From: Microbacterium gorillae
GTDB taxonomy: Bacteria; Actinomycetota; Actinomycetes; Actinomycetales; Microbacteriaceae
DNA length: 64,000 nt
Assembly: GCF_000826185.2 (NCBI RefSeq)
Contig: NZ_LN648874.1
Coordinates: 434,001 to 498,000, forward strand
Direction of reading: 5' to 3'
Every line of letters begins with the position of its first letter. Position 1 is the stretch's first letter. The notes under the pieces are model-generated. The model was not told where the DNA came from and did not search any database. It saw only the letters and a list, made by a program, of their open reading frames with translations. Made by a program: the position numbers and the translations under genes. Positions 34,761-47,378 of the stretch are shown piece by piece.

Positions 34761-37700
34761 ATGACCTACCCCCGATCAGCCTTCGGCCCCGCCGCCGACG
34801 CCGCCACCGTCGACGCTGTCACCCCGAGCCCCCGGTTCCCCCAGATCGAGCGCGAGATCCTCGACTTCTGGGCCCACGACGACACTTTCGCCGCGTCGAT
34901 CGCGAACCGCGACGGCGCCGAGGAGTGGGTGTTCTACGACGGCCCGCCGTTCGCCAACGGCCTGCCGCACTACGGCCACCTGCTCACCGGTTACGCCAAG
35001 GACCTGTTCCCGCGCTTCCAGACGATGCGAGGCAAGAAGGTCGACCGCGTCTTCGGCTGGGACACGCACGGTCTGCCGGCCGAGCTCGAGGCGATGAAGC
35101 AGCTCGGCATCACCGAGAAGAGCGAGATCGAGGCCATGGGCATCGACACGTTCAACGCGAAGGCGCGAGAGTCGGTGCTGACGTACACGCGCGAGTGGCA
35201 GGACTACGTCACCCGACAGGCGCGCTGGGTGGACTTCGAGAACGGCTACAAGACCCTGGACACGTCCTACATGGAGAGTGTGCTCTGGGCCTTCAAGACG
35301 CTCTACGACAAGGGCCTCGCGTACGAGGGGTACCGCGTCCTGCCGTACTGCTGGCGCGATGAGACGCCGCTGTCCGCGCACGAGCTGCGCATGGACGATG
35401 ACGTCTACAAGATGCGACAGGACCCGTCCGTCACCGTGAGCTTCCCGCTCACCGGCGTGAAGGCGGAGGCCCTGGGCCTCACCGCCGTCCGCGCCCTGGC
35501 GTGGACCACGACACCCTGGACGCTGCCCACCAACCTCGCTCTCGCGGTCGGCCCGGAGATCGCGTATGCCGTGGTGCCCGCCGGACCCAACGGTGCAGCG
35601 GACGTCGCCGCCGGCGACGACGCGCAGTCCGCGTCCTCGCACCGGTACCTTCTGGCCGAAGCGCTGCTCGGTGCGCACGCGAAGGAGCTCGGTTACGACT
35701 CCGCCGAGGAGGCCACCGCCGCGATCGAGCGCACGGTCCTGGGTGCCGAGCTCGCCGACGTGCACTACGACCGCCTGTTCGACTACTTCGCCGACGCCGA
35801 GACGTGGGGCACCGAGAACGCGTGGCGGATCCTGGTGGACGACTACGTGTCCACCGCCGATGGCACCGGCGTCGTGCACCAGGCGCCCGCCTACGGTGAG
35901 GACGACAAGCGCCTCGCGGACGCCGCCGGCATCCCCACCATCCTGTCTCTGGATGACGGCGGCAAGTTCCTGTCCGTCGTGACGGACGTGGCCGGCGAGC
36001 TCTGGATGGACGCGAACACGCCGCTCATCCGTCTGCTCCGCGCGAACGGTCGACTGCTTCGGCAGGCCTCGTACGAGCACTCCTACCCGCACTGCTGGCG
36101 GTGCCGGAACCCCCTGATCTACAAGGCCGTCTCCAGCTGGTTCATCCGTGTCACGGACTTCAAGGACCGGATGCTCGAGCTGAACGAGGAGATCACCTGG
36201 GTCCCGGAGAACGTCAAGGAGGGCCAGTTCGGCAAGTGGCTCGAGGGCGCGCGCGACTGGTCGATCAGCCGCAATCGCTACTGGGGCTCGCCGATCCCGG
36301 TGTGGCGCAGCGATGACCCCGAGTACCCGCGCGTGGACGTGTACGGCTCGTTCGCCGAGATCGAGCGCGACTTCGGACGTCTCCCGCTCGACCACGACGG
36401 ACAGCCCAACCTGCACCGTCCGTTCATCGACGACCTCACACGCCCGAACCCGGACGACCCCACCGGAAAGTCCACGATGCGCCGCATCGAGGACGTCCTG
36501 GACGTCTGGTTCGACTCCGGATCCATGCCGTTCGCGCAGGTCCACTATCCGTTCGAGAACCAGCAGTGGTTCGAGGAGCACTCGCCGGCGGATTTCATCG
36601 TGGAGTACATCGGACAGACGCGCGGCTGGTTCTACCTGCAGCACGTGCTCTCCACGGCACTGTTCGACCGCCCCGCGTTCGTGGGCGTCTCCTGCCACGG
36701 CATCGTGCTCGGCAGTGACGGTCAGAAGATGTCCAAGTCGCTGCGCAACTACCCGGACGTGTCCGAGGTGTTCGACCGCGACGGTTCCGACGCGATGCGC
36801 TGGTTCCTGATGTCCAGCTCCGTGCTGCGCGGCGGGAACCTCATCGTCACCGAGGAGGGCATCCGCAGCGGCGTGCGGGAGTTCCTGCTGCCGCTGTGGA
36901 ACTCGTGGTACTTCTTCGCGACCTACGCCAATGCAGCGCGGCCCGGTGGCTATGAGGCCACGTGGCGGACGGACTCCACCGACGTCCTGGACCGCTACAT
37001 CCTCGCGCTTCTGGGCGATCTGGTGCGCGACGTCGCCGCCGACCTCGAGGGGCTGGATTCGACCAGCGCGACCGAGAAGCTCCGCGAGTTCGTCGAGGCG
37101 CTGACGAACTGGTACATCCGCCGCTCGCGCGACAGGTTCTGGGTCGGCGTCACGGACGACCCGCGGTCCACCGAGGCGTTCGACACTCTGTACACCGTGC
37201 TCGAGACGCTGACCCGCGTCGCGGCGCCGCTGATCCCGCTGATCGCGGAGCGCGTCTACCAGGGACTCACGGGCGAGCGCAGCGTGCACCTGACCGACTG
37301 GCCCGACGCGGAGGCCTTCGCCCCGGCGACCGACATCCGCGCAGCGATGGACGCCGTCCGCGAGATCTCCTCCACCGCCAACGCGCTGCGCAAGCAGCAC
37401 GGTCTGCGCGTGCGCCTGCCGCTGTCCACCATGACCGTCGTGGCGACGGACTCCGCGGGCCTCGCACAGTTCGACGGCATCCTCGCCGAGGAGCTGAACG
37501 TCAAGCGCGTCGAGCTCGTCGAGCTCGCGGCCGGCAGCGCCGAGGCCTACGGCATCAGCAAGCGTCTCGTGGTCAACGCGCGTGCGGCCGGGCCGCGCCT
37601 GGGCAAGACGGTCCAGCAGGCCATCGGCGCCGCGCGCTCCGGAGACTGGACCGAGGTCGACGGCGTCGTGACGGCCGGCGGCATCGCGCTGCAGGCCGGC

Positions 37701-38135
37701 GAGTACGAGCTCGCGCTCGAGGTCGCCGGCGGGGCCGAGGGCACCGCCCTGGCGCTGCTTCCGCGTGGCGGCTTCGTGCTGCTGGACACCGTCGTGACCG
37801 CGGAGCTCGCCGCCGAAGGACTCGCGCGCGACGTCATCCGTGCGGTGCAGGACACCCGCAAGGCCGCCGACTTCGACGTCAGCGATCGCATCCGGCTGCG
37901 CCTGGCGTTCGCCTCCGACGCGGACGCCGACGCGGTGGCGTCCGCGTTCGCGACGGCCGACATCGCCGGCGAGACGTTGGCCACGGCCTACCAGGTGACC
38001 GGCGAGGGCGTGGAGCGCCTGAGCTCCGGCGAGGTCGGGCACGCGTTCGAGCACGATGCGGACTTCGCGAAGGGCAAATTCGCCAACGCGGCCGCGTTCA
38101 CCGTGTCCGTGGCCCGGATCGGAGCGAGCGCGTGA
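34761..38135 (+). CDS. ileS: Isoleucyl-tRNA synthetase, eukaryote-like (type 2)
   Basis: This is an 1124-residue class I synthetase for tRNA-Ile. The HIGH-equivalent is HYGH near residue 70 ([11 protein letters not shown]) and KMSKS is near residue 655 ([11 protein letters not shown]). The CP1 editing domain contains [17 protein letters not shown]. Length over 1100 residues and the HYGH form match the eukaryote-like IleS2 clade that most actinobacteria carry, a clade associated with lower mupirocin sensitivity. ATG 34761 ([10 protein letters not shown]) is chosen as the family-like start, but no strong Shine-Dalgarno lies right in front of it. It overlaps folC by 4 nt. Confidence 0.95.
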   Translation: MTYPRSAFGPAADAATVDAVTPSPRFPQIEREILDFWAHDDTFAASIANRDGAEEWVFYDGPPFANGLPHYGHLLTGYAKDLFPRFQTMRGKKVDRVFGWDTHGLPAELEAMKQLGITEKSEIEAMGIDTFNAKARESVLTYTREWQDYVTRQARWVDFENGYKTLDTSYMESVLWAFKTLYDKGLAYEGYRVLPYCWRDETPLSAHELRMDDDVYKMRQDPSVTVSFPLTGVKAEALGLTAVRALAWTTTPWTLPTNLALAVGPEIAYAVVPAGPNGAADVAAGDDAQSASSHRYLLAEALLGAHAKELGYDSAEEATAAIERTVLGAELADVHYDRLFDYFADAETWGTENAWRILVDDYVSTADGTGVVHQAPAYGEDDKRLADAAGIPTILSLDDGGKFLSVVTDVAGELWMDANTPLIRLLRANGRLLRQASYEHSYPHCWRCRNPLIYKAVSSWFIRVTDFKDRMLELNEEITWVPENVKEGQFGKWLEGARDWSISRNRYWGSPIPVWRSDDPEYPRVDVYGSFAEIERDFGRLPLDHDGQPNLHRPFIDDLTRPNPDDPTGKSTMRRIEDVLDVWFDSGSMPFAQVHYPFENQQWFEEHSPADFIVEYIGQTRGWFYLQHVLSTALFDRPAFVGVSCHGIVLGSDGQKMSKSLRNYPDVSEVFDRDGSDAMRWFLMSSSVLRGGNLIVTEEGIRSGVREFLLPLWNSWYFFATYANAARPGGYEATWRTDSTDVLDRYILALLGDLVRDVAADLEGLDSTSATEKLREFVEALTNWYIRRSRDRFWVGVTDDPRSTEAFDTLYTVLETLTRVAAPLIPLIAERVYQGLTGERSVHLTDWPDAEAFAPATDIRAAMDAVREISSTANALRKQHGLRVRLPLSTMTVVATDSAGLAQFDGILAEELNVKRVELVELAAGSAEAYGISKRLVVNARAAGPRLGKTVQQAIGAARSGDWTEVDGVVTAGGIALQAGEYELALEVAGGAEGTALALLPRGGFVLLDTVVTAELAAEGLARDVIRAVQDTRKAADFDVSDRIRLRLAFASDADADAVASAFATADIAGETLATAYQVTGEGVERLSSGEVGHAFEHDADFAKGKFANAAAFTVSVARIGASA

Positions 38136-39490
38136 ACGACATCGAACGTGCCGACGCCGTCTACAGCGCACTGCTCTCGCGCATGGGGGAGCAGTGGGTG
38201 CAGCCGCGCAAGGAGCGCACCGCGCGCGTCCTGGAGCTGCTGGATGACCCGCAGCGCACGTACCGCGTGATCCACATCACCGGGACGAACGGCAAGACCT
38301 CCACGGCTCGGATCGCCGAGTCCCTGCTGCGGGCCCACGGGCTGCGGACGGGCCTGTTCACGAGCCCGCACCTGGTCCGCTTCACGGAGCGGATCCGCGT
38401 CGACGGCGAACCCATCGCGGATGCCGCCGTCGCCGATGCGTGGGACGAGATCGCGCCGTTCGTCGCGATGGTCGACGCCGAGCTCGCGACCGTGGGCGAC
38501 GCACCGCTGACGTTCTTCGAACTGCTCACAGTCCTGGCCTTCGTGGCGTTCGCCGACGCGCCCATCGACGTCCTCGTGCTCGAGGTCGGCATGGGTGGCG
38601 CGTGGGATTCGACCAACACCGCCGACGGCGACGTGGCGGTGTTCGCGCCCATCGACATGGACCACGCGGACCGCCTCGGCGACACGATCGAGAAGATCGC
38701 GACGGTCAAGGCCGGGATCATCAAGCCCGGCGCCGCCGCGGTGTCCGCCCGCCAGACGCCCGAGGCGGCCGCCGTGCTGCGTCGTGTCGCGGCGGAGCAG
38801 AACGCCACGATCGCCTTCGAGGGGGAGGACTTCGACCTCGTCCGCTCGCAGGTCGCCGTCGGTGGCCAGCTGGTCACCGTCCGCGGGCTCGCGGGGGAGT
38901 ACGCCGAGGAGTTCCTCCCGCTGTACGGCACGCACCAGGCGCACAACGCCGCCCTGGCTCTCGCCGCGGTGGAGTCGCTGATCGGTGCGGCGCAGCAGGC
39001 GATCGCGGATGACATCGTGGCCGAGGGCTTCGGCGAGACGACCTCGCCGGGGCGTCTGCAGCTGATCGGCACGGAGCCGACGGTCCTCGTCGACGCCGGC
39101 CACAACCCGCACGGTGCCCGTGCGCTGGCGACCGCGCTGCGAGAGTACTTCGACTTCGACGAGTGGGGCCTCGTGCTCGGTGTGCTCGCGGACAAGGACG
39201 CCGCCGGCATCGTGGACGCGCTGCGTGAGATCCCCGCCCACGTGTTCGTCACGGCACCGGACTCCGACCGTGCCGAGGACCCGGACGCTCTCGCTGACCT
39301 CGTCGAGGAAGCGGGACTGCGCGCCAGCGTGCACCCCAACCTCGATGACGCGTCCGAAGCCGCCCGCGCCTGGGCGAGTGAGAACCCCCGCCGGGCGGTC
39401 ATCATCGTCGGTTCCGTGGTGCTCGCCGGCGAAGCGTTGCGCCTGTCCGAAGAGGAGAACTGGAAGGCGGGTGCCGACGATGCGTCCTAG
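38132..39490 (+). CDS. folC: Dihydrofolate synthase/folylpolyglutamate synthase
   Basis: This 452-residue Mur-ligase-family enzyme adds glutamate to dihydropteroate and folates. The P-loop [10 protein letters not shown] spans about residues 47-56, followed by [20 protein letters not shown] and the metal-site [12 protein letters not shown]. The C-terminal domain has [15 protein letters not shown] 38132 overlaps the ileS stop, so the gene is in the T-box-controlled transcript. It overlaps the next gene by 11 nt. The ileS-folC neighbourhood recurs in actinobacteria, as valS-folC does elsewhere. Confidence 0.94.
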   Translation: MNDIERADAVYSALLSRMGEQWVQPRKERTARVLELLDDPQRTYRVIHITGTNGKTSTARIAESLLRAHGLRTGLFTSPHLVRFTERIRVDGEPIADAAVADAWDEIAPFVAMVDAELATVGDAPLTFFELLTVLAFVAFADAPIDVLVLEVGMGGAWDSTNTADGDVAVFAPIDMDHADRLGDTIEKIATVKAGIIKPGAAAVSARQTPEAAAVLRRVAAEQNATIAFEGEDFDLVRSQVAVGGQLVTVRGLAGEYAEEFLPLYGTHQAHNAALALAAVESLIGAAQQAIADDIVAEGFGETTSPGRLQLIGTEPTVLVDAGHNPHGARALATALREYFDFDEWGLVLGVLADKDAAGIVDALREIPAHVFVTAPDSDRAEDPDALADLVEEAGLRASVHPNLDDASEAARAWASENPRRAVIIVGSVVLAGEALRLSEEENWKAGADDAS

Positions 39491-39854
39491 CTATCCGCTG
39501 GCCGCGCGGCTCGGTGCGATCATCCTCGGCTTCGAGGCGATCGTCGTCTTCCTCGGCGGCATGATGGTCTACGGCCTGAACGGCACGCCTCCGGGCGTCC
39601 CCGCCTGGTGGGCGATCATCGCCGGCCTCGTGCTCGCGGTCATCATGATCGTGGTGGCGGGCATGTGCCGCTTCCGATCCGGCATCATCGCGGGGTGGGT
39701 GCTGCAGGTCGTGGTGCTCGCCTGTGCGGTGTTCAACCTGGCCTTCGTGTTCGTCGCTCTCGTCTTCGGCGGGATGTGGGCGTATGCGATGATCACGTCG
39801 GCACGGCTGTCGCGTCAGCGGCAGGACGTGCCCGACACGACAGAAAGTGAATGA
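39480..39854 (+). CDS. DUF4233 membrane protein
   Basis: This is a 124-residue protein with four hydrophobic segments, starting RLGAIILGFEAIVVFLGGMMVYG, and a charged C-terminal tail (RLSRQRQDVPDTTESE). It matches the DUF4233 proteins that sit between folC and ndk in many actinobacteria. Function is unknown. The ATG lies inside the last codons of folC, and the stop is one base before the ndk start, so translation of all three is linked. Confidence 0.8.
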   Translation: MRPSYPLAARLGAIILGFEAIVVFLGGMMVYGLNGTPPGVPAWWAIIAGLVLAVIMIVVAGMCRFRSGIIAGWVLQVVVLACAVFNLAFVFVALVFGGMWAYAMITSARLSRQRQDVPDTTESE

Positions 39855-39855
39855 G

Positions 39856-40272
39856 ATGGCAACCGAAGAAACCCTCGTCCTCGTCAAGCCCGACGGTGTC
39901 GCTCGCGGTCTGACCGGCGCGATCCTCGCGCGCATCGAGTCGAAGGGCTACTCCCTGGTCGACCTCAAGCTCGTCGAGCCGGACCGGGACCTGCTCGAGC
40001 AGCATTACGCCGAGCACGCCGGCAAGCCGTTCTACGAGCCGCTGCTGGATTTCATGATGTCCGGTCCGTCGGTGGCGATCCGACTCGCCGGCAACCGCGT
40101 CATCGAGGGATTCCGGTCCCTGGCCGGCACCACCGACCCGACGACGGCCGCACCCGGCACAATCCGCGGCGACTTCGGTCGCGACTGGGGCCTGGCGGTT
40201 CAGCAGAACCTCGTGCACGGTTCGGACAGCACCGAGTCGGCCCAGCGCGAGCTCGGCATCTGGTTCGCCTGA
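39856..40272 (+). CDS. ndk: Nucleoside diphosphate kinase
   Basis: This 138-residue enzyme transfers gamma-phosphate between nucleoside triphosphates and diphosphates through a phospho-His. TLVLVKPDGVARGLTGAILARIE opens the protein. The catalytic His appears in NLVHGSDSTESAQRELGIWF near residue 118, the standard active-site block. ATG 39856 is chosen over the in-frame GTG three codons earlier. It is the last gene of the ileS-folC-DUF4233-ndk transcript and is followed by a strong terminator. Confidence 0.96.
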   Translation: MATEETLVLVKPDGVARGLTGAILARIESKGYSLVDLKLVEPDRDLLEQHYAEHAGKPFYEPLLDFMMSGPSVAIRLAGNRVIEGFRSLAGTTDPTTAAPGTIRGDFGRDWGLAVQQNLVHGSDSTESAQRELGIWFA

Positions 40273-40279
40273 AGCAGAC

Positions 40280-40319
40280 ATGACGAAGGCCCCCGGTGAA
40301 AACCGGGGGCCTTCGTCAT
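40280..40319. terminator. Bidirectional terminator after ndk
   Basis: A perfect 18-bp stem (40280-40297 with 40302-40319) with a GAAA tetraloop lies between convergent ndk and the VKOR-like gene. Confidence 0.92.
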
Positions 40320-40324
40320 TCGCG

Positions 40325-40969
40325 TCAGAGAGTGGCGAGGAAGTTCAGCCGCAGTTGCGCCATCACCGCGATGATCGCGAAGCACACGATGGCGAACACG
40401 GGGGTCCACGAAATGAGTCGGTCGCCGGCGGCACGCAGCCGGTCACCGAACACGCCCTCGCGCATGACATGGAAGGTCACGGCGAAGAACGACGGGATGG
40501 TCACCGACCACGTGACCATGCACCACGGGCAGAGGGTGCCGAGCACGAAGATGCTCTGGCTGATGAGCCAGACCACGAAACCGATGGCGAACACGAAGCC
40601 GACCCAGAACAGCGCCCAGAACCACTTCGCGAAGCGCGCACGCGCCAGCAGTGCGGCGCCGACCACGATCGGGGCGATCCAGCACGCGAGGCCCAGGATC
40701 GGGTTCGGGAAGCCGAACACACTGCCCTGCCACGACTCGAGGTTCGCCGAGCACTGCACGATCACGGAGAAATCGCAGCCCGCGGCGACGCCCGGGTCGA
40801 CCAGCTTCTCGAACTTCTCCAGCGTGAGTGCGAAGGCCGCGAACCACCCGATGACGCCCGCGATGATGAGCCAGATCGCGAAGACCACCGGTGGGTGGAT
40901 CGACCGGCCGACGGCCACATCGACCTCCTCCGTGTCCGTGATGGGGTCCGTGGTGTGAGCCGTCGTCAT
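40325..40969 (-). CDS. Vitamin K epoxide reductase (VKOR) family protein
   Basis: This is a 214-residue membrane protein with about five hydrophobic segments. It keeps both thiol pairs of the family: the loop cysteines CDFSVIVQC and the active-site CXXC in TLCPWCMVTW, which faces the quinone. In actinobacteria VKOR re-oxidises DsbA-like proteins using menaquinone to drive disulfide formation in secreted proteins. No DsbA partner lies in the window. ATG 40969 is preceded by a weak CATACT hexamer at 6 nt. Confidence 0.88.
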   Translation of the reverse strand: MTTAHTTDPITDTEEVDVAVGRSIHPPVVFAIWLIIAGVIGWFAAFALTLEKFEKLVDPGVAAGCDFSVIVQCSANLESWQGSVFGFPNPILGLACWIAPIVVGAALLARARFAKWFWALFWVGFVFAIGFVVWLISQSIFVLGTLCPWCMVTWSVTIPSFFAVTFHVMREGVFGDRLRAAGDRLISWTPVFAIVCFAIIAVMAQLRLNFLATL

Positions 40970-41285
40970 GAGTCGAGTATGTCAGCGAGCTCGGCGGCGC
41001 TCCTGGGCTGGGGCCGTGAAAGATCGGGCGCGTTCGGGCCGTGCGACGACATGCGTGACGGGTCGGTCTGGGCGATTCGGTGCCGGAGGTGCGATAATGA
41101 CAGGGATGACCCCGACGGGCCGCGCCCGGATCGGTCATCGCAGAAGACTTCGAGGCTGAAAACCTCAGCGATCAGAGCCGCAGAGCCGGTCGCAGACCAT
41201 GTGAGATTCGCGGCACCGGCCTACCGGACCGCACGAGATTTCGCCGGGTGACGCGCGGTGTCGCCCCGCAGGGAGTACGCCAGCG
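40970..41285 (+). promoter_or_regulatory. Promoter and long leader of rne
   Basis: About 316 bases without a gene separate the divergent VKOR-like and rne genes. A GATAAT hexamer at 41093-41098 is a good -10 for rne and would give a leader of about 180 nt. The leader can form local hairpins, for example GAGGCTGAAAACCTC near 41150. Long rne leaders mediate feedback by RNase E in enterobacteria; whether that holds here is not known. Confidence 0.45.
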
Positions 41286-43880
41286 ATGGCTGAGACGAAC
41301 AACGAGAATGAAGCCCCGTCGAATGTGGAGTCCGATGCGCTGATGCCGGACACCGGCGCGCTGGGGGACACCGGAACCGTCGCCGACGAGGCGCCGGTCG
41401 CCGAGCCGGAAGACGAGACGCCGACCGCGTCCGAACCGGAACCCGCGGCCGTGGCCGCCGAGGAACCGCCCGCTGAGGAGCACGCGCGCGAGCCGCTCAC
41501 CGCGGACGCGCAGCCGAGCGACGTGCCCACCGACGCCCCGGTCGATGACGCTCGTGGCACGGTGAACGGCGACGAGACGGCGACCGATGCGGTCGGCACG
41601 GCAGCGGAGGTCGCCGCGGCCGTCGAACCGGCGCCCGAAGAGACCTCAGCTGAGGACGCTGCCCCCGAAGGGACCACGGTCGAGGACGCTGCGCCCGCTG
41701 CGGACACCGAGCCGGCCGCGGCGGAGAAGCCCGCTGAAGCGGACGAGCCGGCCGACGCGGAGGTGCCGAATGAAAGCGCCGAGCCGGAGTCACCGACCGC
41801 GGTGTCGCTGGGGCTCATCGCCGAGGAGTTCATCTCCCAGGTCTCCACCACCCTGCACTTCTACGCCCCCGAGCTGACGCCGCTGCCGGCACGTCGTACC
41901 GACGAGCGGGACGCGGACGCGGAGGACGGCGGGTCCTCCCGTCGTCGCCGTCGCCGCGGCGGGGCCTCCGCGGACGCCGAGGAGACCGGCGCGCCCGAGC
42001 CGCGTCGCCGCCAGCGTGCGGTCGAGTACATCACCGAGCCGCAGCGCATCAAGGGCTCCACGCGCCTGGAGGCGAAGAAGCAGCGCCGGCGTGACGGTCG
42101 TGACGCCGGTCGCCGGCGCGCGGTGGTCACCGAGGCGGAGTTCCTCGCCCGCCGGGAGTCCGTCGATCGACAGATGATCGTGCGGTCCAAGAACGGGCGC
42201 ATTCAGATCGCCGTGCTCGAGGACAAGGTGCTCGTGGAGCACTACGTCGCCCGCAACCAGGACGCGTCGCTGATCGGCAACGTGTACCTCGGCCGGGTGC
42301 AGAACGTGCTGCCCTCGATGGAAGCCGCATTCGTCGACATCGGGCGCGGTCGCAACGCCGTGCTGTACTCCGGTGAGGTGGACTGGGACTCCGTCGAGAC
42401 CGGTAATCAGCCGCGTCGCATCGAGCTCGCGCTGAAGACCGGCGACAAGGTTCTCGTCCAGGTCACGAAGGACCCGGTGGGACACAAGGGCGCCCGCCTC
42501 ACGAGCCAGATCTCGCTGCCCGGCCGCTACCTGGTCTACGTGCCGGGCGGCGCCATGAACGGCATCTCCCGCAAGCTTCCGGACACCGAGCGGGCGCGCC
42601 TGAAGCGCATCCTCAAGGAGGTCCTGCCCGAGTCCAGCGGCGTCATCGTGCGCACGGCGGCCGAGGGTGCCACGGAGGAGCAGCTCACCGTCGACGTGAA
42701 CCGCCTCACCGCGCAGTGGGAGCACATCGCCGCGCAGGCCGAGAACGGGCACGCACCGCAGCTGCTGCACTCCGAGCCGGACCTGCTGGTCAAGATCGTC
42801 CGCGACGTCTTCAACGAGGACTTCCAGAAGCTGATCATCCAGGGCGATGAGGCGCAGACCACGATCGAGAACTACCTCCGTGGTGTCGCCCCCGACCTCC
42901 TGGAGCGCGTTGAGCGCTACGAGGGGGAGAAGGACCCGTTCGATCAGTTCCGCATCACGGAGCAGATCGAGAAGGCTCTGGACCGCAAGGTGTGGCTGCC
43001 CTCCGGCGGTTCGCTGGTCATCGACCGCACGGAGGCGATGACGGTCGTCGACGTCAACACGGGCAAGTTCGTCGGCTCCGGCGGCAACCTCGAGGAGACC
43101 GTCACCAAGAACAACCTGGAGGCGGCGGAGGAGATCGTCCGTCAGCTGCGGTTGCGCGACATCGGCGGCATCATCGTCATCGACTTCATCGACATGGTGC
43201 TCGAGTCCAACCGCGACCTCGTGCTGCGCCGGCTCGTCGAGTGCCTGAGTCGGGACCGCACGAAGCACCAGGTCGCCGAGGTCACCTCGTTGGGCCTCGT
43301 GCAGATGACCCGCAAGAAGCTGGGCCTCGGTCTGCTGGAGACCTTCAGCGAGCCGTGCGAGGTCTGCGCCGGTCGTGGCGTGATCGTCCACCACGACCCC
43401 GTCATCAAGCACCGGTCCGCCGGCGGAAACGGCAACGCCAACTCCTCCGGCGGCGGACGGCGTTCGCGTGGCGGCAACGGCGGCGGCAACGGTGGTGGCC
43501 AGTCCTCCACCGGCTCGGCCAACGCGGCGGCCCACGTGATCACAGAGGGCGCGAAGTCGGCGCTCGCGCAGATCGCCGCCTCCACGATGCCCCCCGCCCC
43601 GCACACGGAGCCGATCGCCGAAACGCCGGCACCGGCGGCCGAGCCCGAGCGCTCCGAGCGGCCGAAGCGCGCGCGCAAGAAGCGCTCGTCCGGGTCCGGC
43701 TCATCCGCGCCGAAGACGGAGAAGGAGCAGCTGCTCGAATCCGTGCTGGACGCCCTGCCGGAGCCCAAGGCGCCCGGTCAGGGTCGCGCGCGGCGCCGGG
43801 TGACCACCGCGGCGCTCACGGGCACGCCGGTCCCCACCACGCCGGTGGCATCGGGCGAGTCCGCCTCGGCGGCGGAATGA
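41286..43880 (+). CDS. rne: Ribonuclease E/G family protein
   Basis: This is an 864-residue endoribonuclease for mRNA decay and rRNA/tRNA processing. An acidic, Ala/Pro/Glu-rich extension fills roughly residues 1-200, then Arg-rich patches (SRRRRRRGG, KKQRRRDGRDAGRRR). The S1 domain starts near residue 298 (SKNGRIQIAVLEDKVLVEHYV). The catalytic region has VVDVNTGKFVGSGG and GGIIVIDFIDM with the Mg-binding Asp residues, and the Zn-link CEVCAGRG. A Gly/Asn-rich linker and a basic Pro/Ala tail follow. As in mycobacteria, the disordered extensions flank the catalytic core on both sides. Confidence 0.93.
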   Translation: MAETNNENEAPSNVESDALMPDTGALGDTGTVADEAPVAEPEDETPTASEPEPAAVAAEEPPAEEHAREPLTADAQPSDVPTDAPVDDARGTVNGDETATDAVGTAAEVAAAVEPAPEETSAEDAAPEGTTVEDAAPAADTEPAAAEKPAEADEPADAEVPNESAEPESPTAVSLGLIAEEFISQVSTTLHFYAPELTPLPARRTDERDADAEDGGSSRRRRRRGGASADAEETGAPEPRRRQRAVEYITEPQRIKGSTRLEAKKQRRRDGRDAGRRRAVVTEAEFLARRESVDRQMIVRSKNGRIQIAVLEDKVLVEHYVARNQDASLIGNVYLGRVQNVLPSMEAAFVDIGRGRNAVLYSGEVDWDSVETGNQPRRIELALKTGDKVLVQVTKDPVGHKGARLTSQISLPGRYLVYVPGGAMNGISRKLPDTERARLKRILKEVLPESSGVIVRTAAEGATEEQLTVDVNRLTAQWEHIAAQAENGHAPQLLHSEPDLLVKIVRDVFNEDFQKLIIQGDEAQTTIENYLRGVAPDLLERVERYEGEKDPFDQFRITEQIEKALDRKVWLPSGGSLVIDRTEAMTVVDVNTGKFVGSGGNLEETVTKNNLEAAEEIVRQLRLRDIGGIIVIDFIDMVLESNRDLVLRRLVECLSRDRTKHQVAEVTSLGLVQMTRKKLGLGLLETFSEPCEVCAGRGVIVHHDPVIKHRSAGGNGNANSSGGGRRSRGGNGGGNGGGQSSTGSANAAAHVITEGAKSALAQIAASTMPPAPHTEPIAETPAPAAEPERSERPKRARKKRSSGSGSSAPKTEKEQLLESVLDALPEPKAPGQGRARRRVTTAALTGTPVPTTPVASGESASAAE

Positions 43881-43886
43881 TCTCCC

Positions 43887-43921
43887 GCGTCACCGTCCGC
43901 GGCGTTCGCGGGCGGTGACGC
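43887..43921. terminator. Bidirectional terminator overlapping the end of the DUF4031 gene
   Basis: A 14-bp stem with one wobble (43887-43900 with 43908-43921) lies between rne and the convergent DUF4031 gene, using the latter's last codons. Confidence 0.7.
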
Positions 43922-44162
43922 GCAGTCCGGAGGCGATCAGTCGTCGGACCAACTGGTGTCCGTCGACGTGCTCGGCGCCGGCCGCGATCAGTCGCGGCAC
44001 CATCTCCTCCGGTACGTCGTAGTGGTCCCGATCGAACGCGCGTGCCGGCACCCCCTGTGCGGACGCGAAAGCGTGAAGTTCGGCGAGGTCGCTGTCGCTG
44101 ACCAGATGCGCCCACAGCCGTCCGTGTGCGGGCCAGCGGGGGTCGTCGACGAGCACGGTCAT
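43890..44162 (-). CDS. DUF4031 protein
   Basis: This is a 90-residue soluble protein opening TVLVDDPRWPAHGRLWAHLVSD, which is the DUF4031 signature, with conserved HAFA and FDRDHYDVPEEM further on. Its function is unknown. The start ATG 44162 is 6 nt after a TACGAT hexamer, indicating a leaderless mRNA. It converges on rne and diverges from rplU. Confidence 0.82.
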   Translation of the reverse strand: MTVLVDDPRWPAHGRLWAHLVSDSDLAELHAFASAQGVPARAFDRDHYDVPEEMVPRLIAAGAEHVDGHQLVRRLIASGLRVTARERRGR

Positions 44163-44168
44163 GTCTCG

Positions 44169-44174
44169 ATCGTA
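44169..44174 (-). promoter_or_regulatory. -10 hexamer for the DUF4031 gene, leaderless
   Basis: TACGAT is followed by 6 nt (CGAGAC) and the ATG at 44162. Confidence 0.5.
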
Positions 44175-44240
44175 CGGTCGTCGCCGAACTCCAAGGCGAC
44201 ACGCAGGGCTCTCCTTTTGCCGAGTGGTGGGAGTATCCGG

Positions 44241-44404
44241 TAAAGTAGTCCCTTGGTGCGCATACGCGTCGCCCGCCCCCGGGCGGCGTCGAGAGACTTG
44301 CAGTCGCATCCGCTCCCTGTGAGCGACCCAGCCGGGGAGTGCAAGCACAGTCTTTGCAGACGTTCCGGAACCGCGCAAGGTTCCCCGAAGAAACAAGGTG
44401 GCAA
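44241..44404 (+). promoter_or_regulatory. Promoter and structured leader of rplU-rpmA
   Basis: TAAAGT (44241-44246) is a good -10 and gives a leader of about 150 nt. Within it CTTGCA (44297-44302) can pair with TGCAAG (44340-44345), stacked on CTCCC (44313-44317) with GGGAG (44335-44339). This resembles an autoregulatory ribosomal-protein leader, but no known motif is recognised. Confidence 0.45.
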
Positions 44405-44713
44405 GTGGTTTACGCAGTTGTGCGCGCCGGTGGACGGCAGGAGAAGGTTGAGGTCGGCACGATCGTCCAGCTCGACCGTGTCCAGGCCGCCCAGGGCGAG
44501 AAGATCGAGCTCCCCGCGGTCCTGTTCGTCGACGGTGACACCGTGACGACCGACGCGGACAAGCTCGCGAAGATCAAGGTCACCGCTGAGGTTGTCGGCA
44601 ACCTCCGCGGTCCGAAGATCGTCATCCAGAAGTACAAGAACAAGACCGGTTACAAGAAGCGCCAGGGCCACCGTCAGGAGCTCACGCGCGTCAAGGTCAC
44701 CGGCATCAAGTAA
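44405..44713 (+). CDS. rplU: 50S ribosomal protein L21
   Basis: This 102-residue large-subunit protein binds 23S r[20 protein letters not shown] opens it, and [26 protein letters not shown] is the standard RNA-binding end. The start is GTG 44405 behind an AAGGTGG ribosome site; this gives the normal family length, while longer upstream starts would add unrelated residues. It forms a two-gene operon with rpmA. Confidence 0.96.
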   Translation: MVYAVVRAGGRQEKVEVGTIVQLDRVQAAQGEKIELPAVLFVDGDTVTTDADKLAKIKVTAEVVGNLRGPKIVIQKYKNKTGYKKRQGHRQELTRVKVTGIK

Positions 44714-44731
44714 GCACGGGAGTACACAGAC

Positions 44732-47374
<2,643 letters not shown>

Positions 47375-47378
<4 letters not shown>

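Noticed and set aside
34776..38171. A 1131-codon open frame antisense to ileS
   Set aside because: It mirrors ileS codon by codon, has no family resemblance and is an expected by-product of high GC. ileS on the plus strand has every synthetase motif.
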